32,780 nt of DNA from an uncultured Aquimonas sp. (lineage in GTDB: Bacteria > Pseudomonadota > Gammaproteobacteria > Xanthomonadales > Xanthomonadaceae): assembly GCA_946481615.1 (NCBI GenBank), contig CAMLOR010000009.1, positions 1-32,780 on the forward strand, in the 5' to 3' direction. A program made the translations under genes and the position numbers. Below, one piece after another: positions 1 to 8,423 of the stretch (its first letter is position 1; every line of letters starts with the position of its first letter). A model generated the notes under the pieces. It saw only the letters and a list, made by a program, of their open reading frames with translations. It did no database searches and was not told the DNA's origin.

Positions 1-953
<953 letters not shown>

Positions 954-1001
954 GAGGCGACGCCTCGGGTCGTTGGCGGCGCTTCGGCCGCAATGCCCGG
1001 G

Positions 1002-1030
1002 AAATGCGGCCTCAAAAAACGACATTCAAG
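1002..1030 (-). promoter_or_regulatory. Sigma-32 (RpoH)-like promoter of clpB
   Basis: Read on the minus strand, CTTGAAT (1030-1024) is followed after 14 bp by CCGCATTT (1009-1002). This is close to the enterobacterial RpoH consensus CTTGAAA - 13 to 15 bp - CCCCATNT. It lies 49 bp upstream of the clpB ATG, the expected place for a heat-shock gene. Seen directly; the assignment to RpoH is by motif similarity only. Confidence 0.6.
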
Positions 1031-1097
1031 CGACTCACGCTTGCCAGGTCCGCAGCCGAGCACAATGCGCCAGGTCGATCGTAGGCAGGAAATATCG

Positions 1098-3248
1098 TCA
1101 AGCCCTGTCGTCATCCTCCGGCCTCCAACCAGACAAGTATCGGACGGCCAGCTCGACTACATTCTCGACGTCGTCAAGTCGGGCAACCTGCAAGTCCTCT
1201 ATCCGCTGACGCAACACGTCTTCACCACCAACTACCTCGATCAGCAGCTTCCATCCGAGTCTAGGTGACCGCTTGACAGCACGCGAACCCATGTGCTGAC
1301 TGCGCGACTCGCCTCGCACTGATCTAAGCAGAGAGAGGGTCACATGCGGATCGGCAGGCACCTCAAACAGTGGCTCGTCGCGGTCAACATCCCGCCTCGC
1401 GATAAAAATCAACCGAGCAAGCTTCGACTCACGTGCCAATGCATCCGGAGGAAGAGTGCGCAATTGTTCACGCCAACTCCTAAGAAATTTTGACACTTCT
1501 TCCTGGGACACGAGCTTGTGACCAACACCTTCCGAATGGCCAACCATCTCGATAAGTGTCAACCTGCCATGCAGCGTTCGAATCCGAGGCAGTGCTTCGG
1601 CAACTGCTGCTTCAATTTTCGCCTCCGACTGCAGAGACCTAATAAGCCGATATACAACCCGACTGACCAGCATGTCGGAGTCGAAGCTGAACATTCCTCG
1701 CTCGACCTCGGGAAGGTCAGGCAGAACGTTGAGAATAGCTACAATTCCTGGGACAACCCGATCCGGCGTAACTTCATCCTCGTAGGCTTCGAGACTTGAA
1801 ATTGCATCGACTACCTTCGTGCTCGGCAGGCTCCGCAAGTATGCGTCCAGAGCAACCGCGTCTCCCATTACAGCCCAAGCCCGTCGCGCATTATCGAAGG
1901 CAATCCATCCTTCGCCCGCAACACGCTCAAGATAGAGTCGCAAGACGTCAGCATTGGCGACTCGACGTTCGCGGAGCCATCGTCGCACCCATTGCTGCCC
2001 ATAATTCATGTTGCCTATGTGTCGCTGTGCAGCCATGAATGTTCGAGTGATCATTGCCCGAGCTACTGGGGCTTTATCGCCTGCCGCGCGAATGATGTTT
2101 TCAATATCTTGTTTCGGACCGGAATCTTCCCGACCCGATTGATAACCATGGTTCGCGACGCCCGTCAAACTGTCTACCGCAGAAGGAATGAGGCTAAAAA
2201 CGTCAGGAAGGAACAGTCTGATCGCCTCAAGCGCAAGCACATCGGAAAGCTCGATTTTTCCACCCAAGTCTCGAATAGTCACGGACGCAGCGGCGGCGTA
2301 ACGCTTGACGTCTCGCAAGTTTGAAATGAGCGGCCGAACTATCTCAAAGAACACATCAGGCCACAGCTCTTGATCAAGGGAAACGTCAATACCGACCCCT
2401 TGAATCGCGACATCGAGCGCCTTGAATATTTGCTGATTCAATTCGGAATCAGGAACAATCGGCAAGTCAAAACTGACCTGCAGAATTTTCTCCAAATATG
2501 CTCGTCCTGGAAATCCTTGGTCCGCCAATGCAGACTCAACACGCTTCCGATCAAAGACAAGCACGTAAATTAGGTTAGGGAAATTCGCAGTGAGCCGGAC
2601 CAGCCTGAAGACATCGCGGATTTCCTGATCAGATAGGCGATCGATATCGTCCAGAATAACAACTATCGGCTTGTCGACCTTCTTCAACGCTTCATTCACC
2701 TTGGCTCGCTGTCCAGCAATACCTCCCTTCTTTCGCTGAATTAAATTAGCGACAGCTTGTGCAGCCTTTTGGCTTCGTTCTATCCATTCACCAACAACAG
2801 GAAGCCATGCCAGGTTTGCAAACAGCTCTCCGTACTGCTCAATCGTCTGACCGGCTTCAAGGAGCCCAGGTTTGAGCTTGAGTTGAGCCGACACCTCATC
2901 AAAAAAGGCGCTCACAAGTTGCTCGGCGCCGCTAAACATCCAAGGATTAAAATCGACGACTGGAATTAACTGGTGCTCAAACCACTCTCGGGCCATGTTG
3001 ACGAAGGAAGTCTTACCCGATCCCCAAGGGCCAAGAACACCTACAACTAAGCCCTCGCTAGGGTCGACACGCAGGACGCTTTGGCAGAATGTCTCCGCTT
3101 GCCCCACGCGGCCCAGCACATCATCAGATGACTTCTTGATCGGGTTGTCTGTCTGCAGGACCGTCGTTTCGGCAGACGAGTCACTGCGTGTCACGACGGA
3201 TTCGCTAGCCCGCTCGTGGCGCCGCAGGATACGGCCAATCCAGCGCAT
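1098..3248 (-). CDS. KAP-family P-loop NTPase, stand-alone
   Basis: A 716-aa STAND-type NTPase. Walker A is GPWGSGKT (73-80), followed by the KAP-typical DFNPWMFSG (99-107). Walker B is VVILDDIDRLS (196-206), and YLEKILQVSFDLP (251-263) matches the conserved KAP segment. Many KAP proteins carry membrane helices between Walker A and B; here there is only a short hydrophobic stretch (145-157), so the protein may be soluble or peripheral. The C-terminal half (about 330-716) matches nothing I recognise and could sense a ligand. The start is firm: AAGGAG lies 8 nt before ATG 3248. The gene is AT-richer and uses more A/T-ending codons than its neighbours, suggesting acquisition. KAP NTPases occur in anti-phage systems (for example QatA in Qat), but no qatBCD-like partner is adjacent, so function is open. 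Confidence 0.85.
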   Translation of the reverse strand: MRWIGRILRRHERASESVVTRSDSSAETTVLQTDNPIKKSSDDVLGRVGQAETFCQSVLRVDPSEGLVVGVLGPWGSGKTSFVNMAREWFEHQLIPVVDFNPWMFSGAEQLVSAFFDEVSAQLKLKPGLLEAGQTIEQYGELFANLAWLPVVGEWIERSQKAAQAVANLIQRKKGGIAGQRAKVNEALKKVDKPIVVILDDIDRLSDQEIRDVFRLVRLTANFPNLIYVLVFDRKRVESALADQGFPGRAYLEKILQVSFDLPIVPDSELNQQIFKALDVAIQGVGIDVSLDQELWPDVFFEIVRPLISNLRDVKRYAAAASVTIRDLGGKIELSDVLALEAIRLFLPDVFSLIPSAVDSLTGVANHGYQSGREDSGPKQDIENIIRAAGDKAPVARAMITRTFMAAQRHIGNMNYGQQWVRRWLRERRVANADVLRLYLERVAGEGWIAFDNARRAWAVMGDAVALDAYLRSLPSTKVVDAISSLEAYEDEVTPDRVVPGIVAILNVLPDLPEVERGMFSFDSDMLVSRVVYRLIRSLQSEAKIEAAVAEALPRIRTLHGRLTLIEMVGHSEGVGHKLVSQEEVSKFLRSWREQLRTLPPDALARESKLARLIFIARRDVDRDEPLFEVPADPHVTLSLLRSVRGESRSQHMGSRAVKRSPRLGWKLLIEVVGGEDVLRQRIEDLQVARLDDVENVVELAVRYLSGWRPEDDDRA

Positions 3249-3622
3249 GTCGAATTCTCCTTAAGGCTAACCATGAGGTAATCGCTGAGGAATCCACTTG
3301 CACAGCCCGAACCCACCGCCATTCCGACGTCAGAGGCGAATCGTATTCTGCCGAACTACGCCAAGTACCCTTGCTACCATCGACAGCTGTTCGTATGATC
3401 GTACTGCTGCGGCCAATTCCGCAGCCGGGTTTGACAGCCCAGTTTAGTGAGCGCACCAAGCGCCCATCACTGATGTCCGGCGCTTTTCTTTCGCCCGGAC
3501 CAGTGAGTTCCCGCGCGTCCTCCGCTTCTGCGGCGGCGGTGCGCGGGAGTCTTCGGGCTCGCCGGCCTCACTACCGGTCTGTCAACCGCGCACCGTTCGC
3601 CACCCCTTCTCCGGAGGCCGTG
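3249..3622. other. Intergenic region between KAP NTPase and the 70-aa gene
   Basis: This 374-bp gap separates two divergent genes. The KAP-proximal half is low in GC with no coding signal. A 7-bp stem (3406-3412 with 3419-3425, loop CCAATT) is present. A perfect -35-like TTGACA lies at 3431-3436 on the plus strand, with only a poor -10 (CACCAA) 17 bp on. From 3475 the sequence becomes GC-rich and strongly structured (separate entry). Confidence 0.5.
3475..3570 (+). promoter_or_regulatory. Structured 5' leader upstream of the 70-aa gene
   Basis: Three hairpins occur in 96 bp. The first is GTCCGG (3475-3480) with CCGGAC (3495-3500). The second is TCCCGCGC (3509-3516) with GCGCGGGA (3541-3548), enclosing an inner CCGC-TTCT-GCGG hairpin (3522-3533). 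The third is CCGG...CCGG around CCTCACTA, at about 3562-3577. They end some 40 bp before the Shine-Dalgarno of the downstream small gene. No U-tract follows, so this is not a simple terminator. A cis-regulatory RNA or recurring leader element is inferred; I cannot name an Rfam family. Confidence 0.45.
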
Positions 3623-3835
3623 ATGTCTTCGATGCCTGGTTGCGACGCCGAGATGGCGTCGGTGGATGTGTCCCGCGTGGTGCAGTTGCGGGCCGTGCTT
3701 TGTTCGATCCGGAGTCAGATCATCGCCGCGCGCGATGCCGGCCATGGGCCGCGGTCGATGTTGTTCGAATTGCATGCGCTGGCGGACGCCGGCGTAGCCC
3801 TGGCGGACTGCGTGGTGGACGAAGCTTCGGGCTAG
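3623..3835 (+). CDS. Small hypothetical protein, 70 aa
   Basis: ATG 3623 is preceded by GGAGG (3613-3617) at good spacing. The product is short, acidic and mostly helical (pattern VVQLRAVLCSIRSQIIAARD... FELHALADAGVALADCVV), with no signal peptide or transmembrane segment. The helical layout is vaguely like the short DUF3077-type proteins of pseudomonads, but I cannot confirm membership. The gene sits behind a structured leader and converges on the HEPN gene, sharing the tetramer CTAG (3832-3835) as overlapping stop codons. That precise packing argues it is a real gene. A longer ORF reading back to 3371 is less likely because it has no ribosome-binding site and would have to cross the hairpins. 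Confidence 0.55.
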   Translation: MSSMPGCDAEMASVDVSRVVQLRAVLCSIRSQIIAARDAGHGPRSMLFELHALADAGVALADCVVDEASG

Positions 3836-4251
3836 CGCTCGCCCAAGGCAGCGACACGCTCGCCGACACGGCGAGTGACGCGAAGCAGGGCTTCGACGAG
3901 AGCGTCGTCCACATCGAGATCGCCTTCGTATTCGGCCAGGTTGCGCTTGCGGTGCGCTTGTTCGAGTACGCGCCAGTGGACGGGCTCGAGGTCGAGCGTG
4001 TGGGCCAAACACTGGAAGACGTGGTACCGGCTTTCCGATCGGTAACCGTGCCAGCGCAGGGCGGCGAGCGACAGCGCGTGCGCGGCGTTGTAGGCGAGAT
4101 CAAACCGGCTTTCGATATTGAGATCGACGCGTTGCGCATCGGCGAGGCGGCGTTGGCCTGAGCGGATCAGCCCCTCCAGTTCCGCCTGCGCGGGCGCCTC
4201 GGCCTTGAGTTGGCCGATGCGGACGAGGTTATCGAGCGCCGGCAAGGGCAT
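3832..4251 (-). CDS. HEPN-domain protein, partner of the nucleotidyltransferase
   Basis: A 139-aa all-helical protein. The HEPN-like signature is RKRNLAEYEG (101-110), preceded by the helical core around AYNAAHALSLAALRWHGYR (53-71). In MNT/HEPN toxin-antitoxin pairs the HEPN partner is an RNase neutralised by the nucleotidyltransferase, which can AMPylate a tyrosine near the R-x4-6-H motif. Here the canonical His of that motif is not evident; R103-N104 is followed by E107-Y108. So either this is a sub-family with another active site or it is not a nuclease. Its start overlaps the end of the upstream nucleotidyltransferase gene by 23 nt, indicating coupled expression. It ends tail-to-tail with the 70-aa gene. 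Confidence 0.75.
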   Translation of the reverse strand: MPLPALDNLVRIGQLKAEAPAQAELEGLIRSGQRRLADAQRVDLNIESRFDLAYNAAHALSLAALRWHGYRSESRYHVFQCLAHTLDLEPVHWRVLEQAHRKRNLAEYEGDLDVDDALVEALLRVTRRVGERVAALGER

Positions 4252-4882
4252 GCTTGTCGCCGATCAGCGCGATGGTCTCGCCCGCAAGCACCTTGGTGAG
4301 GAATGCATTGCCTTTCGCCTGGCGTTTGCGGAATTCCGTCATGGTGTAGAGCGTGGGATTGACCGGCCGGCCCAATTGTTTCTCCGCAGGCGCCAGCGCG
4401 GTGAAAACCTGTTCCAACGTCAATGCATCCGAAACCAGCAGGAGGTCGAAATCACTGTTCGCCGTGTCGCGGCGCGCGGCGACGGAGCCGTAGAGCAGGG
4501 CCAAGTCGATCTTCGAGGCGAGCGACGCCAGCGCCTGGCGCAATGTGTCGGCCGGGCCGAGCATCTTGGTTGCGATGCCGCACAGTTCCGCGTGGATGGG
4601 CGATGCCGGATTGGCCTGATAGTGCTTCTGGTTGCCGCGCGTGGTCTGCGCGATCAGGCCGCTGCGGTGCAGGCGATCGACTTCGCGCTGCACGGCGCCG
4701 CGTCCGCCACCGGCAAGGTCGATCAGTTCCTTGGTGAAAAAGCTGCGGTCGGGCTGGCCGAAGAGGAGCGCCAGCACGCGCTGCTGGGTCGCACTGAAAA
4801 GCGCATCGGCCACGCTCGTGGGCGCCGCCGTCGCTCGAACGGCAGGCTCGCGGGATGCGGCGAGGCGGCTGGTCTTACCCAT
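4229..4882 (-). CDS. Winged-helix / MNT nucleotidyltransferase (antitoxin-like)
   Basis: A 217-aa protein fusing a MarR/ArsR-like winged helix (about 28-90, with KELIDLAGGGRGAVQREVDRL) to a minimal nucleotidyltransferase domain. The signature is GS (132-133) followed by DFD (144-146), the GSx10DxD pattern of polymerase-beta-type NTases. In known MNT/HEPN pairs this partner is the antitoxin and modifies the HEPN protein; the winged helix here suggests it also represses its own promoter. ATG 4882-4880 lies inside one of two operator-like palindromes and has no Shine-Dalgarno. The -10 ends 8 nt before it, so the mRNA is probably near-leaderless. A GTG at residue 24 is an alternative start but also lacks a ribosome-binding site. 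Confidence 0.82.
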   Translation of the reverse strand: MGKTSRLAASREPAVRATAAPTSVADALFSATQQRVLALLFGQPDRSFFTKELIDLAGGGRGAVQREVDRLHRSGLIAQTTRGNQKHYQANPASPIHAELCGIATKMLGPADTLRQALASLASKIDLALLYGSVAARRDTANSDFDLLLVSDALTLEQVFTALAPAEKQLGRPVNPTLYTMTEFRKRQAKGNAFLTKVLAGETIALIGDKHALAGAR

Positions 4883-4919
4883 TTCGGGTAATTAGATACC
4901 CGTTTTGGGTAACTTTCAA
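4876..4919 (-). promoter_or_regulatory. Promoter with two phased palindromic operators for the NTase/HEPN pair
   Basis: On the minus strand, TTGAAA (4919-4914) and TCTAAT (4896-4891) are separated by exactly 17 bp. The whole spacer region contains TACCC-n5-GGGTA (4897-4911), and a second TACCC-n5-GGGTA (4876-4890) directly follows the -10 and covers the ATG. The two palindromes repeat every 21 bp, two helical turns, so two repressor dimers would bind the same face. Transcription would start 1-2 nt before the ATG. The sequence is clear; the binding protein (most simply the winged-helix NTase) is inferred. Confidence 0.72.
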
Positions 4920-4946
4920 CTCGCGGCGTCCGGCTCGCGGCGTAGG

Positions 4947-6575
4947 TCACTCCCTCTGCACCCCGCAAATCCCATCCGGCTTCGGCGGCCTGTCGCAGAT
5001 CAGTTTCAACTTCGCCTCGAAGGAACTCGGCTCTTCCCCTGGCATGTAACCCGTGACCGAGGTGCGGAACAACCCGCGCTCCTGGGCGAGGCGTTCCAGC
5101 GCCGCGCGGGCTTCGGTTTCGTTCGGCGCGTCGGCTTCCACGTTGATCGTCGTGCCGATGAGGCGCACGTCGTGCACGGTGATGGTGGGGCCGAGCAGTG
5201 TGTGGACGACTTTGCTGATCTGGTCTTCGGTGTAGGTACCGGGCCGGCGCCGGTCGTTGCCCGGCGGGCAGAGGCTGGGTTGGCCGGGGGCGTCGCAGGA
5301 GAAATGCATCAATCCGGAGAAGGCGAAGCCGCCGTCGCGCGGGACGGCGCCGCGGATGTCGACGTGGGTGAATTCGCCGGATTTCGTAAGGCGGCGCGTG
5401 ATGTCCTTCGCGGTCGCGGCGTCGGGCGCGAGGCCTTCGAGGCGGCCGCCGCCTTTCCACAGCGCGATCTCGGTGATGCGAACCGACGCTGGCAGATAGC
5501 GCGACACGACCTGGGCTACGCGTTCGTTAGGGCCGAGCGGCAGTGCTGCGGCGGCCGCGGTGGCCGAAGGCACGGACGGGTCGGCGGCGGGAAGCCGCGG
5601 CGCGGGGCCGGCCTGCGTCAGCACGGCGTCGCGCAGCGTGCGCGCGGCGGCGCGCGTGGCGTCGCTCAGCGGGCGCGGGTCGACGCGGCCGACCGGCACT
5701 TCGAGGCGATCGATCGGGCCGTCGATCTCGATCGGATACATCTGCGCGATACGACCGGGTGCGCGCGCGGGCTGGTGGTAGCTCGCCTGCGTGTCGGCGC
5801 CGATGCGGATCGACCACCGGGTTCCCGTCGTGGTGGCCGAGATGCCGATGTGGCGCGCGTCGAATTCGTGCAGGTACATCGCGCTGGCGCTGTTCGAGCT
5901 TCCGCCCGAAAGGAAGTCGATTTTTCCGTTGCCGCCCACGCGTGCCGCGGCGTTGGCGCCGATCGACAGCCATCCGAAATCCACCTGTTCGAACCACAGG
6001 CGCAGGTCGGCACTCGGGTTGATCGTGATGCGCAGTGCCGGTTGGCGGACGCGATCGACCACGACGGTCAGCCCATCGCCGCCCAGCAGCAGATCGTGGG
6101 CGGTGGCGATCTGCACGGTGAAGCAGGCCGTGCCCGCGACACGCGGCGCGCGCGTCGCGGGCGTGACGGATAGGCCACACGACCCGGGGCCCGGACAAGC
6201 CAGCCTGCGGTCTGGCGACAGCACGACGTCGCGCGGAATGGGCCGCTCTTCCGGATTCGCATCCAGGACGCGCGATTGCTCGACGACGATGACATCGCGC
6301 GTGCCGGGGAAGACGCGGTTCTCGTTGCCCGAAACGATGCGCACGACGCAGCCGGGCGCGGCGATCTGCAAGTGCCGCAGATTGCCGAGCTGGCCCGCAC
6401 CCGGCGACCAGACGCGGTCGTGCGAACGGCGCACGCGATCGGCTTGACTCAGGTACGACTCGGGCGATGTCGGCAGCAAGGTGTCAGCGGCGAACGCGGG
6501 AACGGCAACGAATGCAAGCCACGCGATGGAGGCTGCGCGACGCAACGATGTCAGCATTCTCGGCAACGGAATCAT
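4947..6575 (-). CDS. Secreted protein with two PilN-like modules
   Basis: A 542-aa protein with a signal peptide (about 1-29, ending PAFA|AD). Residues 150-265 are Gly/Asn/Ser-rich beta structure resembling surface GIN/adhesin-head domains. Two C-terminal segments share one pattern: 364-427 (ITEIALWKGGGRLEGLAPD...SGEFTHVDI...FSGLMHFSC) and 449-527 (ITVHDVRLIGTTINVEAD...GLFRTSVTGY...FEAKLKLIC). Both look like the PilN fold used in pilus or secretion inner-membrane assembly, here placed on the exported side. ATG 6575 gives a standard signal peptide; ATG 6614 is an in-frame alternative, and upstream extension to 7328 crosses arr and is not credible. It stands alone, with no pilus genes nearby. 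Function unknown. Confidence 0.72.
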   Translation of the reverse strand: MIPLPRMLTSLRRAASIAWLAFVAVPAFAADTLLPTSPESYLSQADRVRRSHDRVWSPGAGQLGNLRHLQIAAPGCVVRIVSGNENRVFPGTRDVIVVEQSRVLDANPEERPIPRDVVLSPDRRLACPGPGSCGLSVTPATRAPRVAGTACFTVQIATAHDLLLGGDGLTVVVDRVRQPALRITINPSADLRLWFEQVDFGWLSIGANAAARVGGNGKIDFLSGGSSNSASAMYLHEFDARHIGISATTTGTRWSIRIGADTQASYHQPARAPGRIAQMYPIEIDGPIDRLEVPVGRVDPRPLSDATRAAARTLRDAVLTQAGPAPRLPAADPSVPSATAAAAALPLGPNERVAQVVSRYLPASVRITEIALWKGGGRLEGLAPDAATAKDITRRLTKSGEFTHVDIRGAVPRDGGFAFSGLMHFSCDAPGQPSLCPPGNDRRRPGTYTEDQISKVVHTLLGPTITVHDVRLIGTTINVEADAPNETEARAALERLAQERGLFRTSVTGYMPGEEPSSFEAKLKLICDRPPKPDGICGVQRE

Positions 6576-6745
6576 GGAGGGCTTCAGCACATTCGGGCGC
6601 GCGAGGAATGGCATGGTGTCATTCCGTGGAGTTTGCGTACACCGATCGGACACGGAAGTGACGCCGGCGTGACCGCTGCAGGTTTCATTGCATCCGGAGA
6701 TCCTTATGAAGCTCCGGGCGCATAATAAGGATTGCCGGCCCCCAC

Positions 6746-7147
6746 TCACTCCTCGATCGCCTCGATCCCCTGCTCCTTCAGCCGCTCGAGATGCGCGCGC
6801 ATTTCCGCGAGCCGCTCCGGCGGGTGGCCCTGCCAGTCCGTCACCTCGCCGACGATGCGCAGCGGATCGCGTGTGCGGTACGACTTCGTGGGATTGCCGG
6901 GAAACCGTTTGTCGGTGAGGTTGGGATCGTCCTCGAACGGTCCCGTCGGTTCGACGAGGTAGATCCTGCCGCGTCCGTCGCCGATGGCGAGTTCGGCGCC
7001 CCAGATGGCGGCGTCCAGCGTGGCGGTGAGATACACGAAGGCGGCGTGTTTCCGCGATCCGTAGTTGGAGACGCGGCCCGCTTCGATCAGGTCGCCGGTT
7101 CGCAGGTCGGCCTTGGTGCCGTGGTAGTACGTCGTCGTGTCCGTCAT
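6746..7147 (-). CDS. arr: NAD(+)-rifampin ADP-ribosyltransferase
   Basis: Transfers ADP-ribose from NAD+ to the C-23 hydroxyl of rifamycins and so inactivates them. The 133-aa product matches the Arr family over its whole length: YYHGTKADLRTGDLI, YLTATLDAAIWGAELA, EPTGPFEDDPNLTDK, KSYRTRDPLRIVGEVTDWQGH. His9, Tyr39 and Asp74 correspond, with a constant offset of 10, to the His19/Tyr49/Asp84 triad described for mycobacterial Arr. AGGAG lies 7 nt upstream of ATG 7147. It is divergent from the VOC gene and has no integron or cassette features around it, so it looks like a resident chromosomal arr. Confidence 0.95.
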   Translation of the reverse strand: MTDTTTYYHGTKADLRTGDLIEAGRVSNYGSRKHAAFVYLTATLDAAIWGAELAIGDGRGRIYLVEPTGPFEDDPNLTDKRFPGNPTKSYRTRDPLRIVGEVTDWQGHPPERLAEMRAHLERLKEQGIEAIEE

Positions 7148-7290
7148 CGCTGCGCTCCTGGGCCAGTGTTCGTGGAGCGGCGATCTTGCACGGCATGCAT
7201 GAGCTGGCCGCAAGCCCCGGGGTGTTGTATAAATTGGTCGTGGGGGCGCAATGCCTCCATTTTGTTTTTGGCGATTCGAGGAGTTCCGCG

Positions 7291-7776
7291 ATGACCCCGA
7301 AGATCCAGCCCTGCCTCTGGTTCGACAAGAATGCGGAAGAAGCCGCGCGCTTCTACGCCGACACCTTCCCCGACACGCGCATCGGGCGCCTCATGCGGGC
7401 GCCGGGCGATTATCCGGCGGGCCAGCAAGGCGATGTGTTGACGGTGGAGATGACGATCCTCGGCATGCCGTTCGTGTTGCTCAACGGCGGGCCGCAGTTC
7501 ACGTTCGACGAAGCCGTCAGTTTCCAGGTCGCCACCGAAGATCAGGAAGAAACCGATCGCTACTGGAACGCGATCGTCGGCAACGGCGGCAAGGAGAGCA
7601 TGTGCGGCTGGTGCGAGGATCGCTTCGGATTGTCGTGGCAAATCACGCCCAAACGCCTGATCGAACTCACCACCGGCGGCGGCGAGAAAGCCGCGCGCGC
7701 CTTCCAGGCGATGATGGGCATGCGCAAGATCGACATCGCTGCGCTGGAGCGGGCAGTGGCGGGCGTCGGCGGCTGA
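7291..7776 (+). CDS. VOC-superfamily protein (PhnB/3-demethylubiquinone methyltransferase-like fold)
   Basis: A 161-aa vicinal-oxygen-chelate protein of the PhnB type often misnamed 3-demethylubiquinone-9 3-methyltransferase. It begins MTPKIQPCLWFDKNAEEAARFY and contains FVLLNGGPQFTF, YWNAIVGNGG, CGWCEDRFGLSWQITP and AFQAMMGMRKIDIAALERA, all diagnostic. GAGGAG lies about 9 nt upstream of ATG 7291. Members are small cytosolic dimers; the substrate is unknown. It is divergent from arr and converges with the DoxX-like gene. Confidence 0.92.
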   Translation: MTPKIQPCLWFDKNAEEAARFYADTFPDTRIGRLMRAPGDYPAGQQGDVLTVEMTILGMPFVLLNGGPQFTFDEAVSFQVATEDQEETDRYWNAIVGNGGKESMCGWCEDRFGLSWQITPKRLIELTTGGGEKAARAFQAMMGMRKIDIAALERAVAGVGG

Positions 7777-7839
7777 GGGCGAAGCCGGCGGTCGCGATCG
7801 AAGTCGAGCGCCGAACGCCGGCGGGTCGCAACGAGAGGA

Positions 7840-8211
7840 TCAGGCCAGCGGCTTGAGGAACATCCGGCCGTAGGCCACGAAGGCCATGACGGCGCCCAGC
7901 GTGACGCTCATGACGATCGACGCGGTTTCGCGGTACTGGACGTGCACCCAGACGAAGACGAGGCTTTCGATCGCGAGGATCGTGGCCGCCGCCACCGTCA
8001 ACCGCGGATGCCAATGCAGCGCGGCGGGCACGATGAGTCCGATGGTGCAGGCGAGTTCCACGATGCCCAGGCCCATCCATGCCGGCTTCGGCAGCGCACC
8101 GAAGGACGCGACATCCGCGCTGATCTTGTCGAACATGAAGGTCTTCATGACGCCCGACGCGCCGTACAGCAGCGCGGCGAGGATCTGCAGCATCCATAGC
8201 AGCACGTTCAT
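7840..8211 (-). CDS. DoxX-like small membrane protein
   Basis: A 123-aa protein with four predicted transmembrane helices (about 3-21, 46-66, 72-91 and 97-117). The DoxX-like opening LWMLQILAALLYGASGVMKTF is followed by GLGIVELACTIGLIVPAAL. Members sit in the inner membrane and are often linked to thiol or redox stress, but no activity is assigned here. ATG 8211 gives the family-typical length; there is no strong ribosome-binding site. It is convergent with the VOC gene, 63 bp apart. Confidence 0.82.
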   Translation of the reverse strand: MNVLLWMLQILAALLYGASGVMKTFMFDKISADVASFGALPKPAWMGLGIVELACTIGLIVPAALHWHPRLTVAAATILAIESLVFVWVHVQYRETASIVMSVTLGAVMAFVAYGRMFLKPLA

Positions 8212-8423
8212 TGCGTACGTCGTCCGGTTTGCGATTGGATTCTTCGTTCTCGAAACACACGACTGCCCGACGCTGTGAGCCACAGCAGCAATAGGGTCGG
8301 TCGCAACATGACGACACACTACCATCGTGCCTGCGCGGATCAACGATGCCGGCGTCGTCTGCAACGGCCCGATCGCACTGCCTGGCGGCGTGCTGACGCG
8401 GGCGCTGCGCCCCAGGCCGCCGG

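Noticed and set aside
1098..3248. A complete Qat or other named KAP-containing defence system.
   Set aside because: No QatB, QatC or QatD-like gene lies on either side; only the KAP NTPase is recognisable.
4947..7328. A 793-aa version of the PilN-module protein.
   Set aside because: The extra N-terminus is an alternate frame of arr; the signal peptide starts at 6575 (or 6614).
7777..7839. Terminator between the VOC and DoxX-like genes.
   Set aside because: GCCGGCG and CGCCGGC can pair but the loop is over 25 nt and no T-tract follows.
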